A stretch of 64,000 nucleotides of DNA from Thermococcus indicus (GTDB taxonomy: Archaea > Methanobacteriota_B > Thermococci > Thermococcales > Thermococcaceae), in the NCBI RefSeq assembly GCF_006274605.1, contig NZ_CP040846.1, positions 744,001 through 808,000 on the forward strand, written 5' to 3'. Both the position numbers and the translations under genes were made by a program. The notes under the pieces are model-generated. The model was given only the letters and a program-made list of their open reading frames with translations, did no database searches and was not told the DNA's origin. Below, piece by piece: positions 16,863 to 26,578 of the stretch. Position 1 is the stretch's first letter. Every line of letters starts with the position of its first letter.

Positions 16863-18371
16863 TCAGTAATCAATCTCGCCCTTCTCCCTCAGCCCGAGGT
16901 ACATTCTCCAGCTTAAGACGGGCTTCTTTGCCGCCAGAACGTCATCGACCCTCCTCACCGCTGTGCTGTGCGGTGCGCCCTTGACGAGCTCTGGGTTGCT
17001 GTAAGCTTCTTCGCTTATCCTCTTAAGGGCCTCGACGTAGGCGTCGAGCTCCTCCCTGCTCACCGTCTCGGTCGGCTCGATCATCAACGCCTCGTGGACT
17101 ATCAGCGGGAAGTATATCGTCGGTGCGTGCATTCCGAAGTCGAGGAGCCTCTTGGCAACGTCCAGGGCCTTAACTCCAGTCTCCTTCTTCATGGGCTCGG
17201 TGCTGAACACCACCTCGTGCTTCCTGAGCTCCTTGTGGGGCAGCTCGTAGCCCCTCGTTCCCTTCAGCTTCTGGGTGAGGTAGTTGGCGTTGAGAACCGC
17301 TATCTCGCTGACCTCCCTGAGGCCTTCCCTGCCCATTATCTTGAGGTAGGTCAGGGCCCTAACCATCACCGCGAAGTTGCCGTAGAGCTCCTTCACCTTG
17401 CCTATGCTCTTCGGCACGTCGTAGTCGAGGTAGTAGCGATCGTTCTCCCCATCGTAGCCCACGAGCGGAACCGGCAGGTAGTCCTTGAGGAAGTCCTTAA
17501 CGCCGACCGGCCCGCTTCCAGGACCGCCGCCGCCGTGCGGGGTTGAGAACGTCTTGTGGAGGTTGAGGTGGACAACGTCGAAGCCCATATCGCCGGGCCT
17601 TATCTTTCCGAGGACGGCGTTGAGGTTGGCTCCGTCGTAGTAGAGCAGGCCACCGGCCTTGTGGACTATCTTCGCTATCTCGAGTATCTCGTCCTCGAAG
17701 ATGCCGAGGGTGTTGGGGTTGGTGAGCATTAAACCGGCGGTCCTTTCACCGACGGCGTTCTCAAGGGCCTCCAGGTCCATCGTTCCCTCTTCGGTCGAGG
17801 GGATTTCGATGACCTTAAAGCCGGCCATCGCTGCGGAGGCGGGATTGGTTCCGTGGGCCGAATCGGCCACCAGCATCTCGTCCCTCTGCGGTTCACCGTT
17901 GTCGAGGTGGTAGGCCCTGATTATCGAAACGCCCGTGAACTCGCCGTTCGCCCCGGCCGCCGGCTGAAGGGTGAAGCGGTCCATTCCCGTTATCTCCTTG
18001 AGCCACTGCTCAAGCTCCCACATGACCCTTAGCGCTCCCTGGACGGTTCTCTCGTCCTGGTACGGATGGATGTAGGCAACTCCCGGGTGGCCGGCTATCT
18101 CCTCGTTTATCTTTGGATTGTACTTCATGGTGCACGAGCCGAGCGGATAGATGCCGGAGTCGACGCCGTAGTTCATCTCGCTCAGGCGGGTGTAGTGCTT
18201 CACAACCTCCGGCTCGCTCAGCTCCGGAAGGTTCAGCGGGCTTTTTCTTTTGATCTTATCGGGAATTTCAATCGCCACGTCCTCCATAGGGGCCGGCATC
18301 GTGTAGCCAACCCTTCCCGGCCTTGAGAGCTCAAAGATGAGCGGTTCGCTCCATTTAGCCTGACGGAACAT
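16863..18371 (-). CDS. gcvPB: glycine dehydrogenase (decarboxylating) subunit 2
   Basis: The 502-residue PLP-binding half of the split glycine decarboxylase P protein decarboxylates glycine and passes the aminomethyl group to lipoylated GcvH. The PLP lysine is Lys273 in [28 protein letters not shown] (171-180) is the other conserved cofactor region. The ATG follows the gcvPA stop with no gap, and its ribosome binding site (GGAGGTG) lies in the last codons of gcvPA. GcvH and GcvT are not in the window. Confidence 0.96.
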   Translation of the reverse strand: MFRQAKWSEPLIFELSRPGRVGYTMPAPMEDVAIEIPDKIKRKSPLNLPELSEPEVVKHYTRLSEMNYGVDSGIYPLGSCTMKYNPKINEEIAGHPGVAYIHPYQDERTVQGALRVMWELEQWLKEITGMDRFTLQPAAGANGEFTGVSIIRAYHLDNGEPQRDEMLVADSAHGTNPASAAMAGFKVIEIPSTEEGTMDLEALENAVGERTAGLMLTNPNTLGIFEDEILEIAKIVHKAGGLLYYDGANLNAVLGKIRPGDMGFDVVHLNLHKTFSTPHGGGGPGSGPVGVKDFLKDYLPVPLVGYDGENDRYYLDYDVPKSIGKVKELYGNFAVMVRALTYLKIMGREGLREVSEIAVLNANYLTQKLKGTRGYELPHKELRKHEVVFSTEPMKKETGVKALDVAKRLLDFGMHAPTIYFPLIVHEALMIEPTETVSREELDAYVEALKRISEEAYSNPELVKGAPHSTAVRRVDDVLAAKKPVLSWRMYLGLREKGEIDY

Positions 18372-19712
18372 TCAGGCCACCTCCTTGAGGGCCTCTATGA
18401 GGGCATCGACCCATTCCTTTCTCGTCGTCTCGGTCGCGGCGAAGAGGGCTCCCTCACCCAGCTCGGGGAAGTGCTCTCCAATGTAATGGCCGCCGTGGAT
18501 GTTCCTTGCCAAGAGCATCTCGTGTACCTCGCTGTAGGGTCTCTCAAAGCGGACGAGTACGTCCTTGAAGTTCACGCCATCGAACGGAACCTCCGCCACC
18601 TCCGAGAGCCTTTTCTTGAGGTAGGCGGTGTTCTTGAGGATGACCTCTCCGAGCTCGCTGAGACCTCTGGGGCCGAGGGTTGCGAGGTGTATCGCGGCGG
18701 CAACCGCCACCAGGGCCTCGTTTGAGCATATGTTTGAGGTCGCCTTGGCGCGCCTTATGTGCTGCTCCCTGGTCTGGAGCGTCATCACAAAGGCCCTCCT
18801 TCCGTCCGCGTCTCTGCTCATTCCGATGATCCTTCCGGGCATCTGGCGGATGAGCTTTTTGTCATTCCTGACTGCAAAGATTCCCGCCCTCGGACCTCCG
18901 AAGTTCATCGGGTTTCCAAAGTAAGCGGCCTCACCGACGACGATATCCGCCCCGAGCTCTCCCGGCGCCTCCACTACGCCGAGGATCGTTGGGTCGGCGC
19001 CGACTACGAAGAGCGCCCCTGCCTCGTGAGCTATTTCGCCGATTTCCCTGAGGTTCTCCTCAATCAGCCCGAAGAAGTTGGGTACCTCAACGTAAACACC
19101 GGCTGCACCGTCGGCGGCTTCCTTGAGCTTCTCCATATCAACCTGTCCCCTCTCGTCCCAGGGCACCTCGGTTATCTCCATACCCGGGCCCGCGGTATAG
19201 GTTCTGAGAACGGCCTTCTTCTCGGGGCTTAGGGCTTTGGGGATGACGAACTTCTTCCTTCTGGTAACGCGGGCGCTCATCAGCGCGGCCTCTGCCATCG
19301 CCGTGCCCCAGTCGTACATCGATGAATTGACTATGGGGAGACCCACGAGCTCGGCTATCATGCTCTGGTACTCGAAGAGGGCCTGGAGCATCCCCTGGCT
19401 TACCTCCGGCTGATAGGGGGTGTAAGCGGTTAGGAACTCGCTCCTTTCGATGAGGTACTTCACGTGCGCGGGAACGTAGTGGAAGTACGTCCCGGCCCCG
19501 AGGAAGCTGGGCATCTCAAGGGCGGTCCTGTTCTGACCCAGGACTTCGTTAAGCTCCCTGAAGACCTCATACTCGCTCTTTCCCTTGGGCAGGTTGAACT
19601 TCTGGACCATGCCCTTCGGGACGTCGGAGAAGAGGTCCTCGAGCGACGTGAACCCGATTTCTTTCAGCATTTCATCCCTGTGCGCCAGGTTCGGGAGGTA
19701 GTGCCTTCCCAT
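18372..19712 (-). CDS. gcvPA: glycine dehydrogenase (decarboxylating) subunit 1
   Basis: The 446-residue partner subunit completes the P protein with GcvPB. Conserved blocks are [38 protein letters not shown] and GADPTILGV. The frame is open for 113 codons further upstream, but that part has unrelated composition; MGRHYLP at 19712 has GGTGAT at the right distance and gives the usual family length. A TATA box lies about 55 bp upstream. Confidence 0.96.
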   Translation of the reverse strand: MGRHYLPNLAHRDEMLKEIGFTSLEDLFSDVPKGMVQKFNLPKGKSEYEVFRELNEVLGQNRTALEMPSFLGAGTYFHYVPAHVKYLIERSEFLTAYTPYQPEVSQGMLQALFEYQSMIAELVGLPIVNSSMYDWGTAMAEAALMSARVTRRKKFVIPKALSPEKKAVLRTYTAGPGMEITEVPWDERGQVDMEKLKEAADGAAGVYVEVPNFFGLIEENLREIGEIAHEAGALFVVGADPTILGVVEAPGELGADIVVGEAAYFGNPMNFGGPRAGIFAVRNDKKLIRQMPGRIIGMSRDADGRRAFVMTLQTREQHIRRAKATSNICSNEALVAVAAAIHLATLGPRGLSELGEVILKNTAYLKKRLSEVAEVPFDGVNFKDVLVRFERPYSEVHEMLLARNIHGGHYIGEHFPELGEGALFAATETTRKEWVDALIEALKEVA

Positions 19713-19760
19713 GCCTATCACCTTCTGAGCTTTAAGATGCTCGTTGAAAGTTGGGGGCTG

Positions 19761-19772
19761 AGAATATATGCT
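19761..19772 (-). promoter_or_regulatory. promoter of gcvPA-gcvPB
   Basis: Minus-strand AAAGCATATATTCT is a BRE/TATA pair about 55 bp before gcvPA. It places the 66-residue frame at 19832-20032 outside the gcv transcript. Confidence 0.6.
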
Positions 19773-19831
19773 TTGTGCCACCGGAGATAGAACCGTGTAT
19801 CGCTGGAAGAAAAAATAAATGGGCAGAGGTT

Positions 19832-20032
19832 TCAGCCGGTAACGCCGACGTCCTCGAAGAACTTCTCCATCAGGCCCGCGACGGCCCTTATATCGTACTG
19901 CATGGTCTCGTAGACCGCCCACTGGACGAGGCTGTACTCCCTGCCGTCGAGGGTCTTGAAGCCGCTCGGGGCGTTCACGTTGAAGTTGGCGTGGAGCTCG
20001 ATGTTCTGTATCGCCCAGCAGTCCTTGCTCAC
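19832..20032 (-). CDS. small hypothetical protein
   Basis: A 66-residue frame with GTG start. Its composition is that of a folded soluble protein (aromatic and acidic, two Cys-free helices near the C-terminus), but I recognise no family. No clear ribosome binding site precedes the GTG. It lies between element D and gcvPA on the gcv strand, 119 bp from gcvPA. It could be a real small gene or chance. Confidence 0.4.
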   Translation of the reverse strand: MSKDCWAIQNIELHANFNVNAPSGFKTLDGREYSLVQWAVYETMQYDIRAVAGLMEKFFEDVGVTG

Positions 20033-20174
20033 GTATGTGTGGATGGAACAATCCGTTAATCGGGTCTCACATCTTCTTCTGGCCTTGTGAGAGTGGCAAT
20101 TAGATTGAAAAATAAGCGCCGTTAGAATTGCACGCCATTTTCCGCCAGCGCTGAAACTTTGTGGGACAAAATTT

Positions 20175-20430
20175 CATCAACGTTCGTGGCTCTTTGGAAA
20201 TTTGCCTGAATATCTGGGTTTTCAATTGGAGTCTGACATTGGGGTGTGAAGGATCAAGGAATGCTGGCCTCGAAAGGGTTAACTTCAAACAAGACGCCCA
20301 AAGGGCGTCGAGAAATAGTAACCTCACCAGGGAATAGCCACTCGGGCAGGTTCTTCCTGTCAAAACCAGACGTAGATCATGCTTGGAAAATCCGACAATT
20401 GGAATTCACACAAGAGCCACGAACCTTGTC
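20175..20430 (-). repeat. tRNA-trailing palindromic element D
   Basis: On the 3' side of minus-strand tRNA-Thr(GGT). In tRNA sense the ends are GTTCGTGGCTCTT and AAGAGCCACGAAC, a perfect 13-bp pairing that differs from other copies at both ends together. The centre is GACGCCC-AAA-GGGCGTC (20299-20315), a perfect seven-base stem (TTT loop in tRNA sense). Confidence 0.78.
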
Positions 20431-20437
20431 AAATTCA

Positions 20438-20477
20438 ACGGGACTATCGTCCCGTGCGTTGAAGCTCCGCTTCAACG
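20438..20477 (-). repeat. two short hairpins between tRNA-Thr(GGT) and element D
   Basis: ACGGGAC-TATC-GTCCCGT (20438-20455) and CGTTGAAG-CTCCG-CTTCAACG (20457-20477) are perfect stem-loops of seven and eight pairs. They take the place of the single CAAACTTTTG-type hairpin that follows other tRNAs. Confidence 0.65.
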
Positions 20478-20500
20478 TCGCGAAGATGAAGCTTGTAGAA

Positions 20501-20577
20501 TGGAGCCCCGGGCGGGGTTTGAACCCGCGGCCTGCCGCTTACCAAGCGGCCGCTCCACCAGGCTGAGCCACCGGGGC
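20501..20577 (-). tRNA. tRNA-Thr(GGT)
   Basis: Acceptor GCCCCGG pairs with CCGGGGC, discriminator T and CCA encoded. The loop TTGGTAA gives anticodon GGT, decoding ACC/ACT. It lies 26 bp after the HARP gene on the same strand. Confidence 0.94.
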
Positions 20578-20602
20578 GTCGATGATACGATGCAGTCGAG
20601 GC

Positions 20603-20612
20603 TTTATAAATT
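20603..20612 (-). promoter_or_regulatory. TATA box of tRNA-Thr(GGT) over the HARP stop codon
   Basis: Minus-strand AATTTATAAAGC lies about 30 bp before the tRNA 5' end and covers the HARP stop at 20604-20606. Confidence 0.6.
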
Positions 20613-21203
20613 TTTCCCCTCCCCCAGTTTGTCCACCAATCCCTCAAGGACCTCCCTGAAGTTGGCCGCATCTATCCATTTAATGCCCATCTTCTGCGCC
20701 CAGGTGAGTATGCCGACGTCCGCGGAAACTATAGTTGCGTCGAGCTCCTTTGCGAGAAGAATCAGCTCAAAGTCCTCCTTACTGTCAACGATGCCCTCAC
20801 GGAGGGCTTTGCGGTAGTTTCTGCGGAGTTTCTGGATTATCCTATCCACGTTGTCGGTCTCGATGACCCCCTCCCGTACCGCCCTCTCGGCGACGCGGAG
20901 TCCCTTGTCGATCCTGCGCCGGATATCGTCTATCAGCTCGTAGACGACGAAGGCAGGGATTTTGATGTCGTGAACGTTCGGGGGCTTTTTGATTATGTAC
21001 AGCTCGACCTCGGGAAGGAGCTCCTCCTCATCGACGAAATGCATAACCTCCCTGTAGATGCCCGGGGGCATGTAGAACTCTATTTTACCGAAGAGCCTCT
21101 CGGCATAGCCCAGAAAAGTTCTCATAGCCTCGGTTGGACTATCGCCGAACTTTCCCCGTATCTCGGGGTTGACGAAGATGCTCGTGTCCAGGACAAACCG
21201 CAT
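20604..21203 (-). CDS. HARP-type protein-only RNase P (RNA ligase partner family)
   Basis: A 199-residue PIN-like nuclease of the HARP family (also annotated UPF0278 or RNA ligase partner protein), shown elsewhere to cleave 5' leaders from pre-tRNA. The first acidic motif is MRFVLDTSIFVNPE (Asp6); later DSKEDFELILLAKELDATIV and SADVGI supply the remaining acidic residues. Between them lies a helical arm rich in Arg/Lys. Archaea also carry RNA-based RNase P, so its cellular role is open. ATG 21203 was preferred; a GTG two codons earlier is possible. Confidence 0.88.
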   Translation of the reverse strand: MRFVLDTSIFVNPEIRGKFGDSPTEAMRTFLGYAERLFGKIEFYMPPGIYREVMHFVDEEELLPEVELYIIKKPPNVHDIKIPAFVVYELIDDIRRRIDKGLRVAERAVREGVIETDNVDRIIQKLRRNYRKALREGIVDSKEDFELILLAKELDATIVSADVGILTWAQKMGIKWIDAANFREVLEGLVDKLGEGKNL

Positions 21204-21221
21204 TGCCACGTTACCACCACA

Positions 21222-21248
21222 AGCTTATTTAAGTGCGGAAGTTTAAAA
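21222..21248. promoter_or_regulatory. divergent promoter region between HARP and sugar-isomerase-like gene
   Basis: CTTAAATAAGC on the minus strand (21222-21232) and GGAAGTTTAAAACGG on the plus strand (about 21234-21248) lie back to back in a 60-bp gap, each at usable distance from its gene. Confidence 0.5.
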
Positions 21249-21263
21249 CGGTTAGGTGAAAGC

Positions 21264-22472
21264 ATGAAGGTCGGAGTCGTTTTTGGAGTCAGCGAGCTTG
21301 CGAACCCGAAGGCCTTTGAGAAGAAAGCCTCGGAGTTCATAACGGGCCTCGCAAAGGAGTTTGAGGTTGTTGGAGGGTTCTTCATCTCGACACGGAAGGA
21401 TTTCAGGGATGCCAAGGAGGAGGTCAACTTCAACGAGGTTGATGCCATAGTTCTCTACCCCCTCACCGGCGGCACAGAAGGCCCGCTGAAGGAGTTTTTC
21501 GTTTACAGGCGGCCGATAGTCATCTACGGCGACCCGTTCAACAACTCCCTCGCCGCTGGAATCGAGCTCAGGGAGTACTTCAGGGACAGGCTCGTGCCGT
21601 CCACCCTGGTGAAGGACTTCAACGAGCTGAAGGCGGCGCTTCTGGGATACGAGGACATGAAGGAGGTTCTGGATAAGTTCCTCAAGATGCGCATCGGCAT
21701 AATCGGCAGGGTCTCACCCTGGCTCATCAACGAGAAGTTCGAGCTTCCCTACACCAGCATCAGCCTCAAGAAGTTCTACGAGTACTACGATGCCACAACC
21801 GACGCGGAAGGCTGGAAGGTGGTGGAGGAAATCGTCGGAAAGGCCATCGAGATAAAGGAGCCCGGCAGGGAGGACCTGGTGAAGGCCGGAAGGATATACA
21901 TCGCAATAAAGAGAATCCTGGAGGACTACAGGCTCGATGGCTTTACCATCGGCTGCTTCGACCTGATAGGCAAGCTTAAGGCGACGCCCTGCCTGGCCCT
22001 GGCGATGTTCAACGCGGAGGGAATTCCGGCCGCCTGCGAGGGCGAGCTGAACGCGCTCATGGGCATGATGATAGCGAGGCGCTTCTTCGACAAGCCGGCA
22101 TTCATGGGCAACATTGCCGACTACGGGGAAAGCCACATAATCCTCGCCCACTGCACCGCACCGCTCATCGGAAAGTACATCATCAGGTCGCACTTTGAGA
22201 GCGGCATGGGCGTCGGCGTCGACGTCCAGCTGCCCAGGGGAAAGGCCAGCCTCCTGAAGATACGCGGAAGAAAGGCCGTCGTTGCCGGCGTCGAGGTGGT
22301 CGGCCAGGAGCACAGCAATTCCAGGTGTAGAACCCAGATGAAACTCCGCATAGAGGACGCGATGGACTTCATAGACGGCACCCTCGGAAACCATCATCTG
22401 CTGGTCTACGTGGACAGTGAGGAGCTGGCGGACCTGCTCAGCGAGCTGGGCTTCGAGGTTATGCTCTACTGA
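21264..22472 (+). CDS. L-fucose/L-arabinose isomerase family protein
   Basis: A 402-residue cytosolic protein with the layout of the fucose/arabinose isomerase superfamily: a Rossmann-like N-terminal part (MKVGVVFGVSELANP) followed by a domain with CEGELNALM and GESHIILAHCTAP (His and Glu as possible metal ligands). It is shorter than classical isomerases and the substrate is unknown. The frame is open far upstream, but GGTGAA seven bases before ATG 21264 fixes the start. Confidence 0.7.
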   Translation: MKVGVVFGVSELANPKAFEKKASEFITGLAKEFEVVGGFFISTRKDFRDAKEEVNFNEVDAIVLYPLTGGTEGPLKEFFVYRRPIVIYGDPFNNSLAAGIELREYFRDRLVPSTLVKDFNELKAALLGYEDMKEVLDKFLKMRIGIIGRVSPWLINEKFELPYTSISLKKFYEYYDATTDAEGWKVVEEIVGKAIEIKEPGREDLVKAGRIYIAIKRILEDYRLDGFTIGCFDLIGKLKATPCLALAMFNAEGIPAACEGELNALMGMMIARRFFDKPAFMGNIADYGESHIILAHCTAPLIGKYIIRSHFESGMGVGVDVQLPRGKASLLKIRGRKAVVAGVEVVGQEHSNSRCRTQMKLRIEDAMDFIDGTLGNHHLLVYVDSEELADLLSELGFEVMLY

Positions 22473-22500
22473 GCTTTTTTCAATTTCCAAACTTTTTCAG
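22473..22500. terminator. oligo-T terminator region between convergent genes
   Basis: After the isomerase-like stop come CTTTTTT and ACTTTTTC runs, the oligo-T type of intrinsic terminator used by Thermococcus RNA polymerase. The convergent TRAP permease ends at 22536. Confidence 0.45.
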
Positions 22501-22535
22501 AACAGGGCAGCAAAGGGAAAAGTAAAAACGAGAGG

Positions 22536-24851
22536 CTAGGATGCGCTCTTCTCGAACCTCGCCCCGTAGAACTTCAGGCCGAGCCACGCGACGACCCCTG
22601 CCCCTATGACGATGGGGTTCAGGGTCACACCGGCCAGGCCGAGGACGCCGATTACCCCGCGCATCCAAGACTTGAGCTTCGTGCTGTAAAAGCCGGTCAG
22701 CGCTATCGCCAGCAGGTACATGACGAAGAGGGTCGCCAGGAGGTAGTAGAGCACCCGGATGATCATCGCCGGGGTCCACTCCGAGACCGTTATGAGGAAC
22801 ATCTCCGGGTGGGTGAAGTATATATACGGCCCTATGTACCCAGCGAGCGCGTACTTCACGGCGTTCATTGCTGTCTTCCAGAAGTCCCCGCCTGCTATTG
22901 CAGAGCCCGCGTAGCTGGCCAGTGCCACCGGCGGGGTGACGTCGGCGAGGATTCCGAAGTAGAACACGAAGAAGTGGGCCGCGAGCATGGCAATCAGCAC
23001 GGTGTAGCCGGGAACCGGCTGGTTGTAGGGTTCTATGTTCCTGACCAGCATGTAGATCGCCGGGGCGGCGACGAGAGAGGTGATGATATAGTTGGCCGTC
23101 GTTGGCACTCCCATTCCGAGTATGAGGCTGAAGACCATCGTGAGCAGGAGGAGCAGCCAGAGGTTTCCGTGGGTAAGGCTTATGAGGCGGTAGCCGATGT
23201 TCGTCAGCTCACCGGTCATCGTGAGGACGCCCTGTATCAGGCCGGCAGAAGCTGCCGCAAGCATGACGCTGACGCTGGTTTTACCGGCGTCTATCATGGC
23301 CTCGTAGGTGGCGCGGTACATCATCTTGCCGCTGTCGAGTGCCGAGCGGTAGCCGACGAGGATTGAGAACACTATTCCAAAGACGCCGGTCATGAGGACT
23401 ATCTGCTCCTTGCCCATTCCAATGTACTTGGTCAGGGCTATGAACAGCAGGAAGAGGGAGGTTATGTAGAACTTCTCGTTGAAGGCGACCCCCTTCTTCA
23501 TGACCCCCAGTGCGGCCAGCAGGAGGAACATGGCCAGGAGAACCATGGAGGTCTGCTTTCCAACGTCCTTGCTCAGGAACATCAGGAGTGTCCCTAGCAG
23601 TGCAACTGCGACGTAGAGCTTCTCGTTTCCATATATCTCGTCCCTCGATATCCACGCAACCCAGATGGCAACTCCAAGTGAGGAGATAGCCGCTATCTGG
23701 GGCGCTATTCCCCACACGAGGGCAACTGTGATGACGACTATCGGCAGGAGGATGTAGAGCTTGCGCAGGAAGTAGGCCATCGTCTTGAACGCCTCGGCGG
23801 CCATGCCCTTAAGGCCCAGCCTCTTGGTCTCGAGGTCTATGAAGAGGTAAACTCCTCCATAGTAGACCAGAGCCGGGAGAACGGCTGCGATGATGATTTT
23901 GTTATAGGGTAGGTTGAGGAACTCGGCCATGATGAAGGCGGCGGCGCCCATGATAGGCGGCATCAGCTGGCCGCCGGTTGATGCGACCGGCTCGACGGCT
24001 CCAGCTATCTCAGGGGGATAGCCTGCCTTCTTCATCAGGGGAATCGTGAAGGTTCCCGTTGTGAGGACGTTTGCAACGCTCGAACCGCTGACCGTTCCCA
24101 TTAGGGCGCTTGAGATGACGGCTGACTTAGCCGGGCCGCCGGGCCTCTTTCCAAAGAGACTTATCATGAACTCGGTGATGTAGTCGCTGACGCCTATCCT
24201 CAGAAGGAAGGCACCGAAGAATATGAAGGCAAACACGTATATCGTCATGACGAAGAACGGGATTCCGAAGATTCCCTCGTCGAAGTAGAGCTGCTGGACG
24301 AAGCGGGTCCAGTCGTAGTTGATGGCGTAGATTCCGTAGAGCAGGAAAAGGACTACTATCATGGGCAGGACCCAGCCAAGGACGCGCCTCGTTGCCTCGA
24401 TGACCATTATTATGGCCAGCAGTCCGAATATCACGTCGGTCTGGTTCAGGGACGACGTCAGTATGTAGCGCTCATAGACCGCAAACAGGTAGAGCATTGA
24501 AACCACTCCGACGGCTCCCATGACGTAGTCGTAGGAGAAAACCTTCCGGAAGTACTTCTCCCTCTTGCGTATCGGGTAGAGGAGGAAGGTTATCACCATG
24601 AGCATGGCCATGACGAAGGCCTCGCCCTGCTTGGGCTGGAAGGTTATCCTCAGGAATTCAAGCTCCAGGCCGAGGCGCTGGAAGAGGTCGTAGAGCGTGT
24701 AGTTGAAGTTGAAGATGAACAGAATCTCGTACAGGCCGATGAGCACCGCCGCCACCTTAACCACGAGTTCCAGCCTCGGGGGCAGGGTTCTCGTCCGTTC
24801 TATCACGACCTCCTCCATCTCAACAACATCTATACTGGGTTCTTCTGCCAC
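22536..24851 (-). CDS. TRAP transporter fused permease (TAXI type)
   Basis: A 771-residue integral membrane protein with many hydrophobic segments, joining the small (DctQ-like) and large (DctM-like) permease parts as is typical of TAXI systems. The conserved block SALMGTVSGSSVANVLTTG, the motif GGQLMPPIMGAAAF and a second repeat with MGVPTTANYI mark the large domain. GTG 24851 has GGAGGTG upstream; earlier codons overlap that site. It forms an operon with the DUF1850 protein and the solute receptor. The substrate cannot be deduced. Confidence 0.92.
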   Translation of the reverse strand: MAEEPSIDVVEMEEVVIERTRTLPPRLELVVKVAAVLIGLYEILFIFNFNYTLYDLFQRLGLELEFLRITFQPKQGEAFVMAMLMVITFLLYPIRKREKYFRKVFSYDYVMGAVGVVSMLYLFAVYERYILTSSLNQTDVIFGLLAIIMVIEATRRVLGWVLPMIVVLFLLYGIYAINYDWTRFVQQLYFDEGIFGIPFFVMTIYVFAFIFFGAFLLRIGVSDYITEFMISLFGKRPGGPAKSAVISSALMGTVSGSSVANVLTTGTFTIPLMKKAGYPPEIAGAVEPVASTGGQLMPPIMGAAAFIMAEFLNLPYNKIIIAAVLPALVYYGGVYLFIDLETKRLGLKGMAAEAFKTMAYFLRKLYILLPIVVITVALVWGIAPQIAAISSLGVAIWVAWISRDEIYGNEKLYVAVALLGTLLMFLSKDVGKQTSMVLLAMFLLLAALGVMKKGVAFNEKFYITSLFLLFIALTKYIGMGKEQIVLMTGVFGIVFSILVGYRSALDSGKMMYRATYEAMIDAGKTSVSVMLAAASAGLIQGVLTMTGELTNIGYRLISLTHGNLWLLLLLTMVFSLILGMGVPTTANYIITSLVAAPAIYMLVRNIEPYNQPVPGYTVLIAMLAAHFFVFYFGILADVTPPVALASYAGSAIAGGDFWKTAMNAVKYALAGYIGPYIYFTHPEMFLITVSEWTPAMIIRVLYYLLATLFVMYLLAIALTGFYSTKLKSWMRGVIGVLGLAGVTLNPIVIGAGVVAWLGLKFYGARFEKSAS

Positions 24852-24852
24852 T

Positions 24853-25326
24853 TTACCACCTCCCAATGAGTTTCATTATGAGCGGAACGCGCTTGATGCG
24901 GAAATCCACAACGACCTGCCTCCCACCGTCGGAGTCCACAATGACGGGGGAGCCGTTCACGGTGATGTTCGCGTGGTTTATCGGGATGAACCAGTAGCGG
25001 AATTCCTTCCCGAGGTAATCGTGGGTCTTCTTGATGTAAAACCCGTCCGTCAGGTTCTGGATGTCCTCGGGAAGGCCCGCCCCGAAGTCCTTCCACTTCA
25101 TCTCAACGGCGTAGAAACCGCTGTCGTTGGCAACGAGCACCTCCACCACCTGGCTCCGCTCAACGCTGTGGATGTAGGATATCTCAATGGTGGAACCAGG
25201 GGGATAGAAATGAGACTCGTCATCAACAGTTATCTCAACAGCTTTAACCGGAAGAAATAGCAGGAGAAATGCGAGAATGATTGCAAAAAAAGAAAGGGCT
25301 TTTCGGCTCAAAGAGACCCTCCTCAC
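24853..25326 (-). CDS. DUF1850 protein linked to TAXI-TRAP transporter
   Basis: A 157-residue protein with an N-terminal hydrophobic segment (about 10-28), probably an uncleaved anchor or signal, and an extracellular beta-rich domain with ISYIHSVERSQVVEV, the family pattern. DUF1850 genes commonly sit between TAXI receptor and permease genes, as here. GTG 25326 overlaps the receptor stop; TTG at 25311 with GGAGGG upstream is an equally good start. Confidence 0.8.
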   Translation of the reverse strand: MRRVSLSRKALSFFAIILAFLLLFLPVKAVEITVDDESHFYPPGSTIEISYIHSVERSQVVEVLVANDSGFYAVEMKWKDFGAGLPEDIQNLTDGFYIKKTHDYLGKEFRYWFIPINHANITVNGSPVIVDSDGGRQVVVDFRIKRVPLIMKLIGRW

Positions 25327-26354
25327 GGCTTTAACTCATCAGGAACGGTCTTGCCCTTCTCCTCGTAGTACTTGACGGCTCCCGGGTGAAGCGGGATGCT
25401 CATACCGTCGAGTGCCGTGTCGAAGCTGATGTACTGGGCCTTGGCGTGAACCTGCCTGAGCTCGTCAACGTGGAGGAAGAGGAGCCTGGTCATGGCGTAA
25501 ACGACATCATCCGGAACGTCGGCGCTGACGACGAGGATGGCCTTAACGGCGAGCGTCTGGGTGTCCTCGGTCATGCCCTTGTAGGTGTCCTTCGGGAGGG
25601 TCTGGGTGACGTAGAATATGTACCCCTGATCCTTGAGCTTCTTGAGGATGTCCTCGCCTATCGGGAGAACCCTGACGGGGGTCTGAACCGCTATCTGGTC
25701 AATTGCCGGAGTGGGGGCGCCCGAAACTATAACCGCGGCGTCGATCTGGCCGAGCTTGAGCTGCTGGGCGGCCTCGCTGAACTTGAGGTAGACCTTGTCA
25801 ACGTCGTTCCAGACTCCAGCGGCTTCAAGTATCTGCTGGGCGGCCACGGCGGTACCGCTTCCGGCGGCACCAACGGCCACCTTCTTGCCCTTGAGGTCCT
25901 CGAGGGTCTTTATGTTGCTGTCGGCTTTAACGACGAACTGTATGGTCTCGGGGTAGAGGGCAGCTATGCCGCGGATCTTGGTAACCGGCTTGCCCTGAAA
26001 CGCCTCAAGGGTGGTGCCGTGGAAGGCGTAGTAGGCGACATCGTTCTGCATTATCGCGGCCTGGGCCCTTCCCTCACCGATGGCCTGGGCGTTGGCAACG
26101 CTGGCACCGCTGGTGACGGCCCTGGCTTCAATCTTAATACCCGCCTCATCCTTGCTGTACTGGTTCAGTATGTTGGCGTAGGCGGAGCCGAGCGGGTAAT
26201 AGACGCCGCTGGTTCCACCGGTGTATATCTCCACCGAGTAGCTCTCGGTCGGGCCGGTGGTGGAGCTGGTCTCCCCTCCGGGGCTCATACAGCCGGCCAT
26301 AACGACCGCAAAAAGCAAAACCGCAACCAATCCGATTGAGACAGACTTTCTCAT
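25323..26354 (-). CDS. TAXI family TRAP transporter solute-binding lipoprotein
   Basis: A 343-residue receptor with a lipobox (VVMAGC, Cys about 21) followed by a Ser/Thr-rich linker and the TAXI-family domain: EIYTGGTSGVYYPLGSAYA and GSGTAVAAQQILEAAG. It captures an organic anion or amino acid outside the cell and delivers it to the membrane permease. ATG 26354 has GGAGGTG upstream. A TATA box at 26431-26440 heads the operon. Confidence 0.92.
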   Translation of the reverse strand: MRKSVSIGLVAVLLFAVVMAGCMSPGGETSSTTGPTESYSVEIYTGGTSGVYYPLGSAYANILNQYSKDEAGIKIEARAVTSGASVANAQAIGEGRAQAAIMQNDVAYYAFHGTTLEAFQGKPVTKIRGIAALYPETIQFVVKADSNIKTLEDLKGKKVAVGAAGSGTAVAAQQILEAAGVWNDVDKVYLKFSEAAQQLKLGQIDAAVIVSGAPTPAIDQIAVQTPVRVLPIGEDILKKLKDQGYIFYVTQTLPKDTYKGMTEDTQTLAVKAILVVSADVPDDVVYAMTRLLFLHVDELRQVHAKAQYISFDTALDGMSIPLHPGAVKYYEEKGKTVPDELKP

Positions 26355-26430
26355 AGTCCTGCACACCTCCAAACTATAATGTTCATTTATGGCCTAACGA
26401 CCACATTAGGATATTGAAGTACATTGTATG

Positions 26431-26440
26431 TTATATAGTT
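26431..26440 (-). promoter_or_regulatory. promoter of the TRAP transporter operon
   Basis: Minus-strand CGCAA then ACTATATAAC lies about 80 bp before the receptor start, giving a leader of about 50 bases. Confidence 0.55.
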
Positions 26441-26534
26441 TGCGTTACATTTTCGTAAATCTTTCATCGGATGCCAACGTGAAACGTAAGAACCTCGAAA
26501 TAGACTATACAAAGGTAGAATTTCGAACCCGGGC

Positions 26535-26548
26535 AAAGCCTTTTAATC
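26535..26548 (+). promoter_or_regulatory. promoter of dtdA
   Basis: GCAAAGCCTTTTAATC combines a BRE-like and a TATA-like box about 35 bp before the dtdA ATG. Confidence 0.5.
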
Positions 26549-26578
26549 AGGACGGGAATCTCCCGTGGGGGTTGTAAA

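Noticed and set aside
19713-20051. A 113-residue N-terminal extension of gcvPA
   Set aside because: The extra sequence is Arg-rich and unlike the family, spans the gcvPA promoter and covers another frame; the internal ATG has a proper ribosome binding site.
20970-21263. A 98-residue N-terminal extension of the sugar-isomerase-like protein
   Set aside because: It would be antisense to the HARP gene and cross its promoter; ATG 21264 has a good ribosome binding site and matches the family start.
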